Shown here piece after piece: positions 1 through 8,645 of a stretch of 32,014 nucleotides of DNA. Every line of letters starts with the position of its first letter. Within the stretch, counting starts at the first letter, position 1. The notes under the pieces are model-generated. The model did not search any database. It was not told the origin of the DNA and saw nothing but the letters and a program-made list of their open reading frames with translations. This stretch comes from Helicobacter sp. 11S02629-2 (lineage in GTDB: Bacteria; Campylobacterota; Campylobacteria; Campylobacterales; Helicobacteraceae): contig NZ_MLAN01000014.1 of NCBI RefSeq assembly GCF_002272875.1, positions 1 through 32,014 on the forward strand. The letters run 5' to 3'. A program made the position numbers and the translations under genes.

Positions 1-1079
1 ATTAAAGTAGCTTGTATATTTCTTACTCTTTTTATAAAGGCTTTATCTATATAGAAGTAGAAGAATAAGACTATGATGATGATGGCTACTATGGCAGTTA
101 TGACTATGATCCAAATTAGGGTGGTTACTGGTTTGAGGGCAATCTTTGCCGGGACAGATACGTAAGAGCCAAGTTTTATACCAAAGGCTGGAAGCGTGAA
201 GGAGTGGTTTGCTATCAAAGCGTAATCACCCCTACTTTGCAAGTAGTTTTCAGTTACGAAGTTTTCACCTTTTAAAACTCTAGCGGCATTTTTTTGGTGC
301 TGTGGGTCAGATGAGAGAGAAGTAAACATTTTGCCATTAGGATGCTGTGCACGGTAGCCAACTATAACTAAGCCATCTGGGTGTACTAAAAAGCGACCAA
401 CTTCTGGCCACTGGTCATTACTAGTATCATTAATTATGCCATCAAAGTAGTCAAGATCTATCCTTTGAGATAGCACACCTATAACTTTTCCATCTTTATG
501 CACAGGAAAAGCCATCTGCAAGGAGTAGTAGTCTTTGCCTAGTATATTAGCAGTGTTTGGGGCACCAAAAACTGGCTTATCAGTATCAAGGGCTTGTTTT
601 ATGGCAGGAGAGTTTTTTAATATCTCTTGAGAGTTTTGTAAGTCAGTAAAACTTACTTCACTACCACGTTGCAGGGCAGTTATAATTACGTCATCTCCTA
701 GCTGATAGCGTGGATCATCAACTTTTACACCTTTTATATAAAGAGTAGAGGCTAGACCTAGTCTTGTAGAAGCTAGCATAGTGCTAAGCTCTCTTTTTAA
801 AGTAGCAGCACTTAGCTCTATCCCATCATTAGCATTTTTAGCATCACCTAGCAAAAGATCTATCTTGCTATCTACTAGCTTTGTGCTTGTGGCAACTTGA
901 GAGAGGGCACTTTCAGCAGTTCGCCCAACTCCTATAGCTGTGTATCTTAGGGTTGTATCAACTTGCTTCCGCAGGGAATCTTTAGCATTAATTATAACTA
1001 TGGCTGAAAGTATGACTAGTACTATTATAACTACGATAGCTACTACTAGGCCTACTTTCGTGCTGATGGATCTTCTCAT
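1..1079 (-). CDS. Methyl-accepting chemotaxis protein, N-terminal part (cut by window edge)
   Basis: This is the sensory half of a transmembrane chemoreceptor. The frame is open from an ATG at 1079 to the window edge (359 codons). An AAGGAG ribosome site sits about 7 bases before the ATG, at 1085-1090. A hydrophobic segment at residues 9-30 is followed by a periplasmic domain to about 317 and a second membrane segment at about 318-343. The periplasmic part has Cache-type features, such as KDYYSLQMAFPV followed by GKVIGVLSQRIDLDYF, as in dCache receptors that bind small ligands. The HAMP and methyl-accepting signalling domains would lie beyond base 1, so the CheA/CheW-binding part cannot be confirmed. 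The ligand is unknown. A membrane histidine kinase or guanylate cyclase with a Cache sensor is the alternative, but the MCP reading is more likely. Confidence 0.85.
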   Translation of the reverse strand, partial: MRRSISTKVGLVVAIVVIIVLVILSAIVIINAKDSLRKQVDTTLRYTAIGVGRTAESALSQVATSTKLVDSKIDLLLGDAKNANDGIELSAATLKRELSTMLASTRLGLASTLYIKGVKVDDPRYQLGDDVIITALQRGSEVSFTDLQNSQEILKNSPAIKQALDTDKPVFGAPNTANILGKDYYSLQMAFPVHKDGKVIGVLSQRIDLDYFDGIINDTSNDQWPEVGRFLVHPDGLVIVGYRAQHPNGKMFTSLSSDPQHQKNAARVLKGENFVTENYLQSRGDYALIANHSFTLPAFGIKLGSYVSVPAKIALKPVTTLIWIIVITAIVAIIIIVLFFYFYIDKAFIKRVRNIQATL

Positions 1080-1209
1080 AAACTCTCCTTGCAAGATATG
1101 CTCTTTGATTTGATATCAAGTACATAAGTAAAGCAATAATATAAAACTTGAGATAGTAATATAGGGATAATTACACCCAAAAACCTACTCATTGATACGA
1201 GTATAATCC

Positions 1210-1223
1210 TTTTTTTTTTTTTT
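1210..1223. repeat. Homopolymeric T14 (A14 on minus strand) tract
   Basis: Fourteen uninterrupted T residues lie 131 bases upstream of the chemoreceptor ATG. Tracts this long are prone to slipped-strand length change. In Helicobacter, poly-A/T tracts in promoter regions (sabA is the known example) tune transcription. The link to this chemoreceptor is inference from position. Confidence 0.8.
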
Positions 1224-1495
1224 GTATTGATGGGGGTCATAAAGGTAAAATTTTTATTATATTTTTATTATGATAGTTTAGATGTTAAGTAAGGATACGC
1301 CCTAGTTTGCTTATGATTGCGTGAAGTTGAGAATGGTAAAGATAGACTGTATAGAAAAGTGACAAATAATAAGGCTTTTTGTATTAATAGAAAACATAGT
1401 GTGTAGATGTCTAATCTAGGTGAAGGCAAGATCGCTTTTTATAAAATCACTGCATGATATGTGGGATTTGTGGGTTTTTGGTTAGGACTAAAGAC

Positions 1496-1527
1496 TTTTA
1501 AGCAAGCAGGGTTTGGCTTGCTTAAAA
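1496..1527 (-). terminator. 12-bp perfect hairpin after htpG
   Basis: TTTTAAGCAAGC (1496-1507) and GCTTGCTTAAAA (1516-1527) are exact reverse complements around an 8-base loop. The hairpin starts 7 bases past the htpG stop codon. There is no separate U tract, but the stem ends in A/T pairs. Outer bases (GACTAA near 1486, CTTAGTC near 1533) may extend it. A terminator or 3'-end stabiliser for htpG is the likely role. Confidence 0.6.
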
Positions 1528-1533
1528 TAAGGC

Positions 1534-3396
1534 TTAGTCTTTTAAAAGAAGCTCATTAATGCTTTCTACATAAGACTTAGCATCTATCAATACTTCTCCA
1601 TCCATGATCTTAGCGTTATGCACTAAGATGTTTGCAAGCTTCATTTTAGCTGCTTCATCACTCATAGAGTTTAGCTTTTGGACTAAAGGGCTATCGATGT
1701 TAACATCTAAGACCTTTTTAGCAGGTGGAGGAGTTTGCCCCATCTGCATAAAAAGCTGTGCCATAGCAGCCGCTTCAGCATCAGTGCTTAAAGCTAGGGG
1801 CTGGCTAAGGTTTTTAGTAAGTCTTACATTTGAAAAAGCATCCATATCTTTGAAAACTTTTAAAGTGCTTTCATAGGCTTTATTCTCTTCTTCACTTATC
1901 TCATCTCCAACTACTTCTTTTAAAGCTTCTGCACTAAAGATATCAAGTAGTTTTACATCTTTATAAGTGCCTATTTGAGGGATTACGTACTTATCAACTT
2001 CATCGCTAAATAAGAGGACATTTACATCTTTAAACTTTTCAAGGATTGGGTTATGTTTCATAGAATCTAAATTTGTACCTATCATATAAAAGATACTTTT
2101 TTGAGAAGCTATCATGCCTTCTTTGTACTCTTTAAAGCTTATAGGTTTATCACTTTTAGTTGAGTTTATGCTTAAGATGTCTAAGATTCTTTCTTTGTTT
2201 TCATAGTCTTCTAATAAGCCTTCTTTAAATACCACTCCTAGCTCTTTATCAAAAGTGGCTTTTTTATCACCTTCAAGGCCTTCTATCATGCTTAATATTT
2301 TTTTAGTAGAAGCTGCTTTTATGTTAGCTAGAATCTTGTTTTGCTGCAAGATCTCACGACTTACGTTTAGTGGAAGGTCATCACTGTCTATAACCCCACC
2401 TACAAAACGTAAGTAGCTAGGAAGCAAATCTTTGTCATTATCAGTGATAAAAACGCGTTTTACATAAAGCTTGATGTGGGACTTATAGTTAGCATAACGC
2501 AAGTCTGCTGGGGCTTTGTTAGGTAAGTAAAAAAGGCTTTTATATTCAAGATTGCCTTCTACTTTTGTGTGGGTGTGGGCTAGCTCTTCACTACCAAAAA
2601 AGCCTAAAGTTTTGAAAAACTCCGCGTACTCTTCACTACTTACTTCAGACTTGTTTTTAGTCCAGATGGCTTTTGCAGTGTTTACTTGCTCGCTTTTTTC
2701 AACTAGCTTTTTTTCTTGCTTGTCTTCAGGCTTTTGTTCTTCACCTTCTTTAACTGGTACACTTTCTTCTTCAGTGTAGTTTAAAAATATCGGGAAAGAG
2801 ATGTGGTTTGAGTACTTTTTGATGACGTTTTGTAAGCCCCACTTAGAGCTAAACTCTTTGCTGTCGTCATTTAGATATAAAGTGATGCTTGTGCCATAGT
2901 CTTCTACTTTAGATTCTAAGATCTCATACTCGCCACTTCCATCACTTATCCAAGTAAAGCCCTTAGTGCTTAGTGCTTTTTTAGTAGTAACAACAACTTT
3001 GTTTGCAACCATAAAGCAAGAATAAAAGCCAACACCAAACTGCCCTATGAGGTTAGAATCTTTTTGTTTATCACCACTTAGGTTTTCTAAAAAGCTTTTA
3101 GTTCCAGACTTAGCTATAGTGCTTAGGTTGTCATTAAGCTCTTTTTCATCCATACCTATACCATTATCTTTGATAGTTAAGGTATTTTTAGCTTCATCAA
3201 AACTTATATCTATGCGTGGTTTAAAGTCTAGATTCTTATAAGCGTCATCGCTTAAAGTTAGGTAGTTTAGCTTATCTAATGCATCACTTGAGTTGCTTAT
3301 AAGCTCTCTTAAAAATATCTCTTTATGAGAGTAGAGTGAGTGGATCATAAGGTTTAGAAGTTGTTTTATCTCAGTTTTAAAAACTTGCTTTGCCAT
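1534..3396 (-). CDS. htpG: Molecular chaperone HtpG (Hsp90 family)
   Basis: A cytoplasmic ATP-dependent dimeric Hsp90 chaperone. The 620 residues match the usual bacterial length (about 620-640). The N-terminal GHKL ATPase domain is clear: ELISNSSDALDK begins at the catalytic E31, with N35 as the Mg-binding Asn, DNGIGM is at 77-82, and GQFGVGF is at 118-124. The middle domain carries the LPLNVSREILQQN segment typical of HtpG, and the C-terminal dimerisation domain is present. The ATG at 3396 follows AAAGGAT and an extended -10 box. The gene stands alone, with a hairpin at 1496-1527. I saw no CIRCE element (TTAGCACTC-N9-GAGTGCTAA) upstream, so HrcA control is not evident. Confidence 0.98.
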   Translation of the reverse strand: MAKQVFKTEIKQLLNLMIHSLYSHKEIFLRELISNSSDALDKLNYLTLSDDAYKNLDFKPRIDISFDEAKNTLTIKDNGIGMDEKELNDNLSTIAKSGTKSFLENLSGDKQKDSNLIGQFGVGFYSCFMVANKVVVTTKKALSTKGFTWISDGSGEYEILESKVEDYGTSITLYLNDDSKEFSSKWGLQNVIKKYSNHISFPIFLNYTEEESVPVKEGEEQKPEDKQEKKLVEKSEQVNTAKAIWTKNKSEVSSEEYAEFFKTLGFFGSEELAHTHTKVEGNLEYKSLFYLPNKAPADLRYANYKSHIKLYVKRVFITDNDKDLLPSYLRFVGGVIDSDDLPLNVSREILQQNKILANIKAASTKKILSMIEGLEGDKKATFDKELGVVFKEGLLEDYENKERILDILSINSTKSDKPISFKEYKEGMIASQKSIFYMIGTNLDSMKHNPILEKFKDVNVLLFSDEVDKYVIPQIGTYKDVKLLDIFSAEALKEVVGDEISEEENKAYESTLKVFKDMDAFSNVRLTKNLSQPLALSTDAEAAAMAQLFMQMGQTPPPAKKVLDVNIDSPLVQKLNSMSDEAAKMKLANILVHNAKIMDGEVLIDAKSYVESINELLLKD

Positions 3397-3423
3397 GTAA
3401 TATCCTTTAGTAAAATTTTAGCA

Positions 3424-3432
3424 ATGATAGCA
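3424..3432 (-). promoter_or_regulatory. Extended -10 promoter for htpG
   Basis: On the minus strand this reads TGCTATCAT, an extended -10 (TGn plus TATCAT) about 28 bases before the htpG ATG. Campylobacterota vegetative promoters usually lack a -35 box, so a strong -10 alone fits. Confidence 0.55.
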
Positions 3433-3493
3433 TAAGTTTGATAAATATTTATTAACTTTAGTTATTAAGACTAAACTTATCTAAGCTTAAAAG

Positions 3494-3510
3494 ACTAATA
3501 TAATCTTAGT
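3494..3510 (-). terminator. Weak hairpin after the small lipoprotein pair
   Basis: Read on the minus strand, ACTAA and TTAGT pair around a 7-base loop, followed by CTTTT. It lies just past the stop at 3527. The stem is only 5 bp, so this is a weak candidate. Confidence 0.25.
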
Positions 3511-3526
3511 TTTTATAGATCATACT

Positions 3527-3871
3527 TTAGTGTATCGCCTCGCTATTAGCTTCTACTTCTATGGTCATGATGTTAGTTTTTGGATCAAAACTACTTTGCC
3601 AGTTTCTAAGCTTTATGTGCTTATACCCGCTTTTTAAAGCGTTGTAGGTAGACTTTAGGCTTTTAAACTGGCACGTATAAAGAAAGTCTTTCCCGCCATG
3701 CTCACACTTATATTCAAAATGCAAAGGCTTATAGCCTATATCTTCAAAGGACTCACTCATAGTTGTTATAGGCTTTGGAGGTGCTATAGAGATGCTAGAA
3801 AAGCTAGCTATAGGGTGCGCGCAGGCTATTAGGATAAAAGCTAGCATGCTTGAAAGTAGTAGGGGCTTCAT
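3527..3871 (-). CDS. Small lipoprotein, function unknown
   Basis: 114 residues. The N-terminus is a lipoprotein signal with the lipobox LIAC and the modified cysteine near residue 17. The mature part has no motif I recognise; it contains two cysteines and the segment KLRNWQSSFD. The ATG overlaps the stop of the upstream lipoprotein gene by 4 bases (ATGA), so the pair is co-transcribed and probably translationally coupled. The two proteins share a loose pattern: a Ser/Ile-rich stretch after the lipid cysteine, a 'PKP/PSKPL' segment, and a W-x-S-S near the C-terminus. They may be diverged paralogues. A role at the inner or outer membrane is all that can be inferred. Confidence 0.75.
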   Translation of the reverse strand: MKPLLLSSMLAFILIACAHPIASFSSISIAPPKPITTMSESFEDIGYKPLHFEYKCEHGGKDFLYTCQFKSLKSTYNALKSGYKHIKLRNWQSSFDPKTNIMTIEVEANSEAIH

Positions 3872-4191
3872 CTCGCTTCTCCTTTGTTATCTCTAAGCTC
3901 TAAGCAGCTTTTAGTATAAACATGACCAAAGTTAAGACTAGAGTGCCAAACTGAGACATCTTGATAGGTTTTTAGGGGGCTGGATTCTAAAAGGGAAGTA
4001 AAGGTTAAAGGCTTATTATCCTTGCTTTTATAGAAAAAGATCTCTTGATAGCAGACCTTACTTATGATGTGAGTTTGATTAGCTAGTGGCTTTGAAGGGG
4101 TAAGGAAGCTTATGCTTCCAAGGTTTAAAGTCTGGCTTGCACAGCCTGTAAGCAAGACTAGGCAAAAAGGTATAAACGTGTTAAATCTCAT
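3868..4191 (-). CDS. Small lipoprotein, function unknown
   Basis: 107 residues with a signal sequence ending in the lipobox LTGC, lipid cysteine near residue 17. The mature domain has two further cysteines (KVCYQE and TKSCLELR), which could form a disulfide in the periplasm. It is the first gene of a two-gene unit whose second gene begins inside its stop codon. It is divergent from bioA, with only 55 bases between the two starts. No family is recognised. It resembles the downstream lipoprotein only loosely, for example in VWHSSLN against NWQSSFD. Confidence 0.75.
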   Translation of the reverse strand: MRFNTFIPFCLVLLTGCASQTLNLGSISFLTPSKPLANQTHIISKVCYQEIFFYKSKDNKPLTFTSLLESSPLKTYQDVSVWHSSLNFGHVYTKSCLELRDNKGEAR

Positions 4192-4246
4192 GTAACATAT
4201 CCCAATTAGAAATTAGGTTAATTATACAAACAAAGGGGCTGTTTTA

Positions 4247-5539
4247 ATGACTGATATAAGCACTAACATCTGGCATCCTTGCTCGCAAGAACAGATGTAT
4301 ATAGATAAGATCTTGCCTATGCTTGAAGTAGTTAGGGCTAAAGAGCTTTACTTATATGATAAAGATTCTAAAGCTTATATGGACTGCATTTCTAGCTGGT
4401 GGACTAATATCTTTGGCCACTGTAATGACTACATAGCAGAGGCTTTAAGTGCCCAAACAAAGACTTTAGATCACGTCTTGCTAGCTGGTTTTAATCACCC
4501 TCAGATTCTAAAACTTAGCACTAGACTTCTAGAGCTTATGCCTAAAAATCTAGGGCAGGTGATGACTAAGTGCTTTTATGCTGATAATGGCTCTTCTGCT
4601 ATAGAAGTAGCCTTAAAGCTAAGCTTTCAAAAAAGCTATATGGAAGCAAACTGCAATCCTAAAAAGGCTAAAACTAAGTTTTTAAAACTGCAAGATAGCT
4701 ATCATGGCGAGACTTTAGGGGCTTTAAGCGTGTGTGATGTAGGGCTTTACTCAAAAGTTTATGAGCCTTTGCTTTTAGATTCCATAATCTTGCCAACGCC
4801 TAAAGATGATGATATAGAATCTTGTCTTAAGGCTTTAGAATCTATCTTAGAAAAAGAAAGCACTAATATCTGTGCTTTTATCTTAGAGCCATTAATTCAG
4901 TGTGCAGGTGGCATGAAAGTGCTAAGTGCAAGTTTTATAAAAAGGGCTTGTGAGATAGTCAAAAGCCAAGGCATAGATGTCATCTTTGATGAGATAGCAG
5001 TAGGTTTTGGTAGAAGTGGAGAGATGTTTGCCTTAGAAGAAGTTGGCTTTATGCCAGACTTTTTATGTCTTTCAAAGGGCATCACTGGGGGATTTTTGCC
5101 TTTATCAGTTGTGCTTACTAATGAAAGTGTTTACAAGGCTTTTTTAGGTGATATGTCTAGGGCTTTTTTACACTCTCATAGCTATACTGGAAGTGCACTA
5201 GCTTGTGCTTGTGCTAATGCCACTTTAGATATCTTTGAAAAAGAAAATGTGATAGAGAAAAATAAGATTCTAAGTAAAGATATACTTACGCTTTGGAAAA
5301 GTTTAGGCGAGCTAAAAAGCGTTAGTGAAGTAAGGGCTAAAGGTATGATTTTTGCCTTAGATTCTACTTTAGATACTAAGACTATCTATAATGAAGCCCT
5401 TAAAAAAGGCTTTTTGTTTAGACCACTAGGGAGTTGCATATATCTTATGCCACCTTACATCATAACTCTTGATGAAGCCAAAAAAGCTATAACTACCTTA
5501 AAAGACATAATGTTTAATCTCGAAAAGGAAAGCACTTGA
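4247..5539 (+). CDS. bioA: Adenosylmethionine-8-amino-7-oxononanoate aminotransferase
   Basis: A PLP-dependent class-III aminotransferase that makes 7,8-diaminopelargonate from KAPA, using S-adenosylmethionine as amino donor (biotin synthesis, cytoplasm). The N-terminal IWHPCSQEQMY and the SSWWTNIFGH segment are diagnostic of BioA. YHGETLGALS and VIFDEIAVGFGRSG are the class-III core, and the PLP lysine is K277 in LSKGITGGFLP (K274 in the E. coli enzyme). The 430 residues fit the family. The ATG at 4247 follows AAGGGG. The stop TGA overlaps the TTG start of the next gene. No other biotin gene is in the window, so the pathway is scattered. Confidence 0.96.
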   Translation: MTDISTNIWHPCSQEQMYIDKILPMLEVVRAKELYLYDKDSKAYMDCISSWWTNIFGHCNDYIAEALSAQTKTLDHVLLAGFNHPQILKLSTRLLELMPKNLGQVMTKCFYADNGSSAIEVALKLSFQKSYMEANCNPKKAKTKFLKLQDSYHGETLGALSVCDVGLYSKVYEPLLLDSIILPTPKDDDIESCLKALESILEKESTNICAFILEPLIQCAGGMKVLSASFIKRACEIVKSQGIDVIFDEIAVGFGRSGEMFALEEVGFMPDFLCLSKGITGGFLPLSVVLTNESVYKAFLGDMSRAFLHSHSYTGSALACACANATLDIFEKENVIEKNKILSKDILTLWKSLGELKSVSEVRAKGMIFALDSTLDTKTIYNEALKKGFLFRPLGSCIYLMPPYIITLDEAKKAITTLKDIMFNLEKEST

Positions 5540-6516
5540 AGTACTTTTACTCATCCTTTATCATAGCTATCATTGGCTTAGTTATAGCCTACTTCATAGG
5601 CTCATATCAAGCCCTTTATATCTGTGTTTTGCTTAGTATCTTAGAAGTTTCTTTAAGCTTTGATAACGCCGTGGTTAACGCTAAAATCTTAGACACTATG
5701 GATGCTAAGTGGAGAAGGCGTTTTATCATCTATGGGATTCCAATAGCAGTCTTTGGTATGCGTTTAGTCTTTCCTATAGTCATAGTTTCTATAGTTGCTA
5801 AGATGGGGCTTTATGAGACAGTACACTTAGCGATATTTGACCCTCACTTATATAAAGAAAACCTAGAAGCCAACAAAGAAGGAATCTATACTTTTGGTGG
5901 GGGCTTTTTACTGATGGTCTTTTTAGAGTTCTTTTTTAGCAAGGAAAGAGAAGTTAGCTGGCTAAAGTTTTTAGAAGATAACCCAGTCACAAGATGGCTT
6001 AAAAAGCTAGAAAATATCTCTCTTATAATAGCTTTAATAGTAGGCGTAGTTTTAATCTCACTAAGCCAATCTCATCTTATAGCAGTAAGCTACTTTTCAT
6101 CCATCCTTCTTTATGTGGTTATATCCTCTTTTATGGGTGCTCTTAGTAAAGATGGAGTTAGAAGTGGGGTAATAGGCTTTTTGTATCTTGAAGTACTAGA
6201 TGCATCATTTAGCTTTGATGGGGTTATAGGGGCTTTTGCTTTAAGTGAAAATATATTTATCATAATGATAGGGCTAGGAATAGGGGCTATGTTTGTAAGA
6301 AGTATCACTATCTATCTAGTTGAAAAAAAGACCCTGCAGTCTTTTATCTATCTTGAACATGGTGCCCACTACGCTATCCTTGCTTTAAGCATTATCATGT
6401 TTATAAAACTAACCCATGAAGTAAGTGAGTTAATAACTGGTCTTATAGGCATAGCTTTTATACTAGTAAGCTTTATAAGCTCTCTTATTTATAAGAAAAA
6501 GCATCCACAAGCTTAG
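5536..6516 (+). CDS. DUF475 / TerC-superfamily integral membrane protein
   Basis: 326 residues, with about eight hydrophobic segments. It belongs to the DUF475 branch of the TerC superfamily: LSFDNAVVNAKIL near residues 41-53 and a second half with FSFDGVIGAFALSENI, the acidic membrane motifs typical of these putative metal-ion transporters or metal-resistance proteins. A short soluble loop (FSKEREVSWLKFLED) separates the two halves. Translation probably starts at TTG 5536, which overlaps the bioA stop and has AAAAGGA just upstream. No ATG gives a better start. The substrate is unknown; TerC relatives are tied to manganese export and tellurite resistance. Confidence 0.85.
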   Translation: MKYFYSSFIIAIIGLVIAYFIGSYQALYICVLLSILEVSLSFDNAVVNAKILDTMDAKWRRRFIIYGIPIAVFGMRLVFPIVIVSIVAKMGLYETVHLAIFDPHLYKENLEANKEGIYTFGGGFLLMVFLEFFFSKEREVSWLKFLEDNPVTRWLKKLENISLIIALIVGVVLISLSQSHLIAVSYFSSILLYVVISSFMGALSKDGVRSGVIGFLYLEVLDASFSFDGVIGAFALSENIFIIMIGLGIGAMFVRSITIYLVEKKTLQSFIYLEHGAHYAILALSIIMFIKLTHEVSELITGLIGIAFILVSFISSLIYKKKHPQA

Positions 6517-6638
6517 AGTTTGTAATAATAGATACTTTTAAAAGTATATTTAGTTATGCTTGATGCAACATTACTATTAAAGTTAGTCTTTTAATGCCAT
6601 AAGACAACACATACAAAACGATGTCTTTTAGTGCGCTC

Positions 6639-7751
6639 TTATTCAAAGTAAGAAAATATCTTATAACCGCCATCTTGAAGGTATTTATCTTTTTGCATAA
6701 GTTTTATATCGCTTTTCATCATGTCTTTTACTAGGGCTTTTAAGTCATACTCTGGCTCCCAGTTAAGTAGATTCTTAGCCTTGCTTGGATCTCCTAATAA
6801 AAGCTCAACTTCTGTTGGTCTAAAGTAGCGTTTATCAACTGCTACTACTTCAGTGCCAGATTTTATCTTATACTTGCCTTCACACTTTACTACCACTCCT
6901 ACTTCATTAATGCCTTCACCTTTAAACTCTACTTCAATCCCTAGCTCTTTAAAACTAAGACGCACAAACTCTCTAACTTCAGTAGTCACTCCAGTAGCTA
7001 TAACAAAGTCGCTTGGTTTTTCTTGCTGTAAGATTAGATACATAGCGCGTACATAGTCTTTTGCATGCCCCCAGTCTCTTTTTGCACTCATATTTCCAAG
7101 GTAGAGTTTATCTTGAAGCCCAAGGGCTATCTTTGAAACTCCACGCGTTATCTTACGTGTTACAAAAGTCTCCCCTCTTATAGGGCTTTCATGGTTAAAT
7201 AAGATTCCATTGCTAGCAAAAATATTATAAGCCTCTCTGTAATTAACACTTATCCAGTAAGCATAAAGCTTAGCTACAGCGTAAGGACTGCGTGGGTAAA
7301 AGGGCGTAGTTTCACTTTGAGGTACAGCTTGTACAAGACCATAAAGCTCGCTTGTGCTTGCTTGATAGATCTTAGTGTAGTTTTCAAGCCCTAGGATTCT
7401 AATGGCTTCTAAAAGGCGCAACGTGCCTAGTGCGTCGGCATTTGCCGTGTACTCTGGAGTATCAAAACTAACTGCAACGTGGCTCATAGCAGCAAGATTA
7501 TATATCTCATTAGGCTTAGTTTCTTGGACTATGCGGATAAGGTTAGTAGAATCTGTTAAGTCACCATAAAAGAGTTTAAATCTAGAATCTTTTGCGTGAG
7601 GGTCTTTATAAAGATGATCGATTCTATCTGTGTTAAAAAGCGAGCTCCGGCGTTTTATACCATAAACCATATAGCCCTTATTAAGTAAAAACTCTGCTAA
7701 GTAAGCCCCATCTTGCCCTGTGATACCTGTGATTAATGCTACTTTTTCCAT
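6639..7751 (-). CDS. gmd: GDP-mannose 4,6-dehydratase
   Basis: A short-chain dehydrogenase-type enzyme that converts GDP-mannose to GDP-4-keto-6-deoxymannose, the first step to GDP-fucose, for LPS O-antigen or capsule sugars. The NADP-binding GITGQDG is at residues 9-15. Catalytic residues T133, E135 (ASTSELYG) and Y157/K161 (YAVAK) align with those of E. coli Gmd. The 370 residues are normal. The ATG at 7751 follows AAGG and a TATAAT box. In H. pylori gmd sits next to the GDP-fucose synthase gene; here no fcl neighbour is present, so the second step must be encoded elsewhere or the keto sugar feeds another pathway. Confidence 0.97.
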   Translation of the reverse strand: MEKVALITGITGQDGAYLAEFLLNKGYMVYGIKRRSSLFNTDRIDHLYKDPHAKDSRFKLFYGDLTDSTNLIRIVQETKPNEIYNLAAMSHVAVSFDTPEYTANADALGTLRLLEAIRILGLENYTKIYQASTSELYGLVQAVPQSETTPFYPRSPYAVAKLYAYWISVNYREAYNIFASNGILFNHESPIRGETFVTRKITRGVSKIALGLQDKLYLGNMSAKRDWGHAKDYVRAMYLILQQEKPSDFVIATGVTTEVREFVRLSFKELGIEVEFKGEGINEVGVVVKCEGKYKIKSGTEVVAVDKRYFRPTEVELLLGDPSKAKNLLNWEPEYDLKALVKDMMKSDIKLMQKDKYLQDGGYKIFSYFE

Positions 7752-7781
7752 TTGTTTGCCTTAAAATATTAATTAGTTTGG

Positions 7782-7787
7782 ATTATA
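7782..7787 (-). promoter_or_regulatory. -10 box for gmd
   Basis: A perfect TATAAT on the minus strand lies about 30 bases upstream of the gmd ATG. The surrounding sequence is AT-rich and no -35 box is evident. Confidence 0.6.
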
Positions 7788-7967
7788 ACAAAGTGTAGGT
7801 TTTAGGAGTTAGGATTTAGGGCTTTAAGCATGTAAAAGCTTGCTTTTAGATTCTAGGTCATATCATTACGCTAGGTGTAAAACAGCATTCTTTTAACTCT
7901 AGATATCATTTTGTAAGGCGTATTAAAAGGCGATGCTTTTTCATGCTTTTTATTTTGCTAATTCCAA

Positions 7968-8645
7968 CTAGTGTGTATACTCTTTTGCCCATTCTTCCAT
8001 CATCTTTTTTTCTTTTGGATTTAGATTTATATTATAAGTTTTACTCATATATAAGTAAGTCCTGCCAATCTTCCCTTTAGAATAATTAGCTGGGTAAAAC
8101 TTCCTAGCTTTAAAGTCTGTATAGACTTTGCAGTTGCCATACTCAGTGTATTTTAGATTCTTTGGGGCTTGTGCGTATCTAAAGTTGCTTCTATCGCCAT
8201 TTATCTCGCCAACTGCAGGTACTAAGTTGTTAGTATCGCCTTCCATCTTTTGGAAAATAGGGTCTTTTTCACAAGCCTTTCTACCACCTTTATGCCAGCA
8301 AGCTAGATGATGGCCAAAGTTATAAGCAGGCATGATGTGTTCCCACTCTATGCGTCTAGCACGCAAGTTAAGCTTGCCTTTTTTAGTGTACTTATTACGT
8401 GGGGTGTAGTTTGGACTTGGTAGGAGTTCAAAGCTAGTATGTTTACCCTTATGGACTACTTTAAAAGGCACTTGGCAGTAAAAGTCTAACTCTTTGCTTG
8501 GTGGCAAACTAGCATAATGTTTAGTTAGCTCTCTTTTAGCTTCAGCAAAGTTGCTAGCAGCATAACTCATACTTAGGGTTGCCAAAAGTGTTAAAAGTCC
8601 TAGTTTTAGATAGCTTTTTTTAAAGGCTAAGCTTTTAGATTCCAT
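7968..8645 (-). CDS. Secreted endonuclease I (EndA/Dns/NucM family)
   Basis: A non-specific periplasmic or secreted DNase of the endonuclease I family. RRIEWEHIMPAYNFG carries the catalytic His of the beta-beta-alpha-metal motif, and NNLVPAVGEINGDRSNFRYA is the second conserved block with the Mg-binding Asn. A signal peptide occupies about the first 30 residues (hydrophobic LGLLTLLATLSMSYAA). I chose ATG 8645 (225 residues) because it overlaps the autotransporter stop in a TGATG arrangement; two GTG codons at 8648 and 8651 lie in frame just upstream. It is the last gene of the autotransporter unit. In Campylobacter, related Dns nucleases carried on prophages block natural transformation; breakdown of environmental DNA is an equally good reading. 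Confidence 0.92.
   Translation of the reverse strand: MESKSLAFKKSYLKLGLLTLLATLSMSYAASNFAEAKRELTKHYASLPPSKELDFYCQVPFKVVHKGKHTSFELLPSPNYTPRNKYTKKGKLNLRARRIEWEHIMPAYNFGHHLACWHKGGRKACEKDPIFQKMEGDTNNLVPAVGEINGDRSNFRYAQAPKNLKYTEYGNCKVYTDFKARKFYPANYSKGKIGRTYLYMSKTYNINLNPKEKKMMEEWAKEYTH

Larger units (their letters stand above)
1080..1533. other. Intergenic region between the chemoreceptor gene and htpG
   Basis: About 450 bases without a convincing gene. The gap lies upstream of the chemoreceptor (minus) and downstream of htpG (minus). It holds the 14-base T run at 1210-1223, an AT-rich stretch at 1245-1285 with a repeated TTTTTATTAT, and the hairpin at 1496-1527. The chemoreceptor promoter should lie in 1100-1230 on the minus strand, but I cannot single out one -10 box. 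Confidence 0.6.

Noticed and set aside
3397-3526. Heat-shock operator (CIRCE or HAIR) before htpG
   Set aside because: Neither inverted repeat can be found in this gap.
6517-6638. Terminator between the convergent DUF475 and gmd genes
   Set aside because: Only a 6-bp stem (AAGACA / TGTCTT) with a long loop is visible, too weak to list as a feature.
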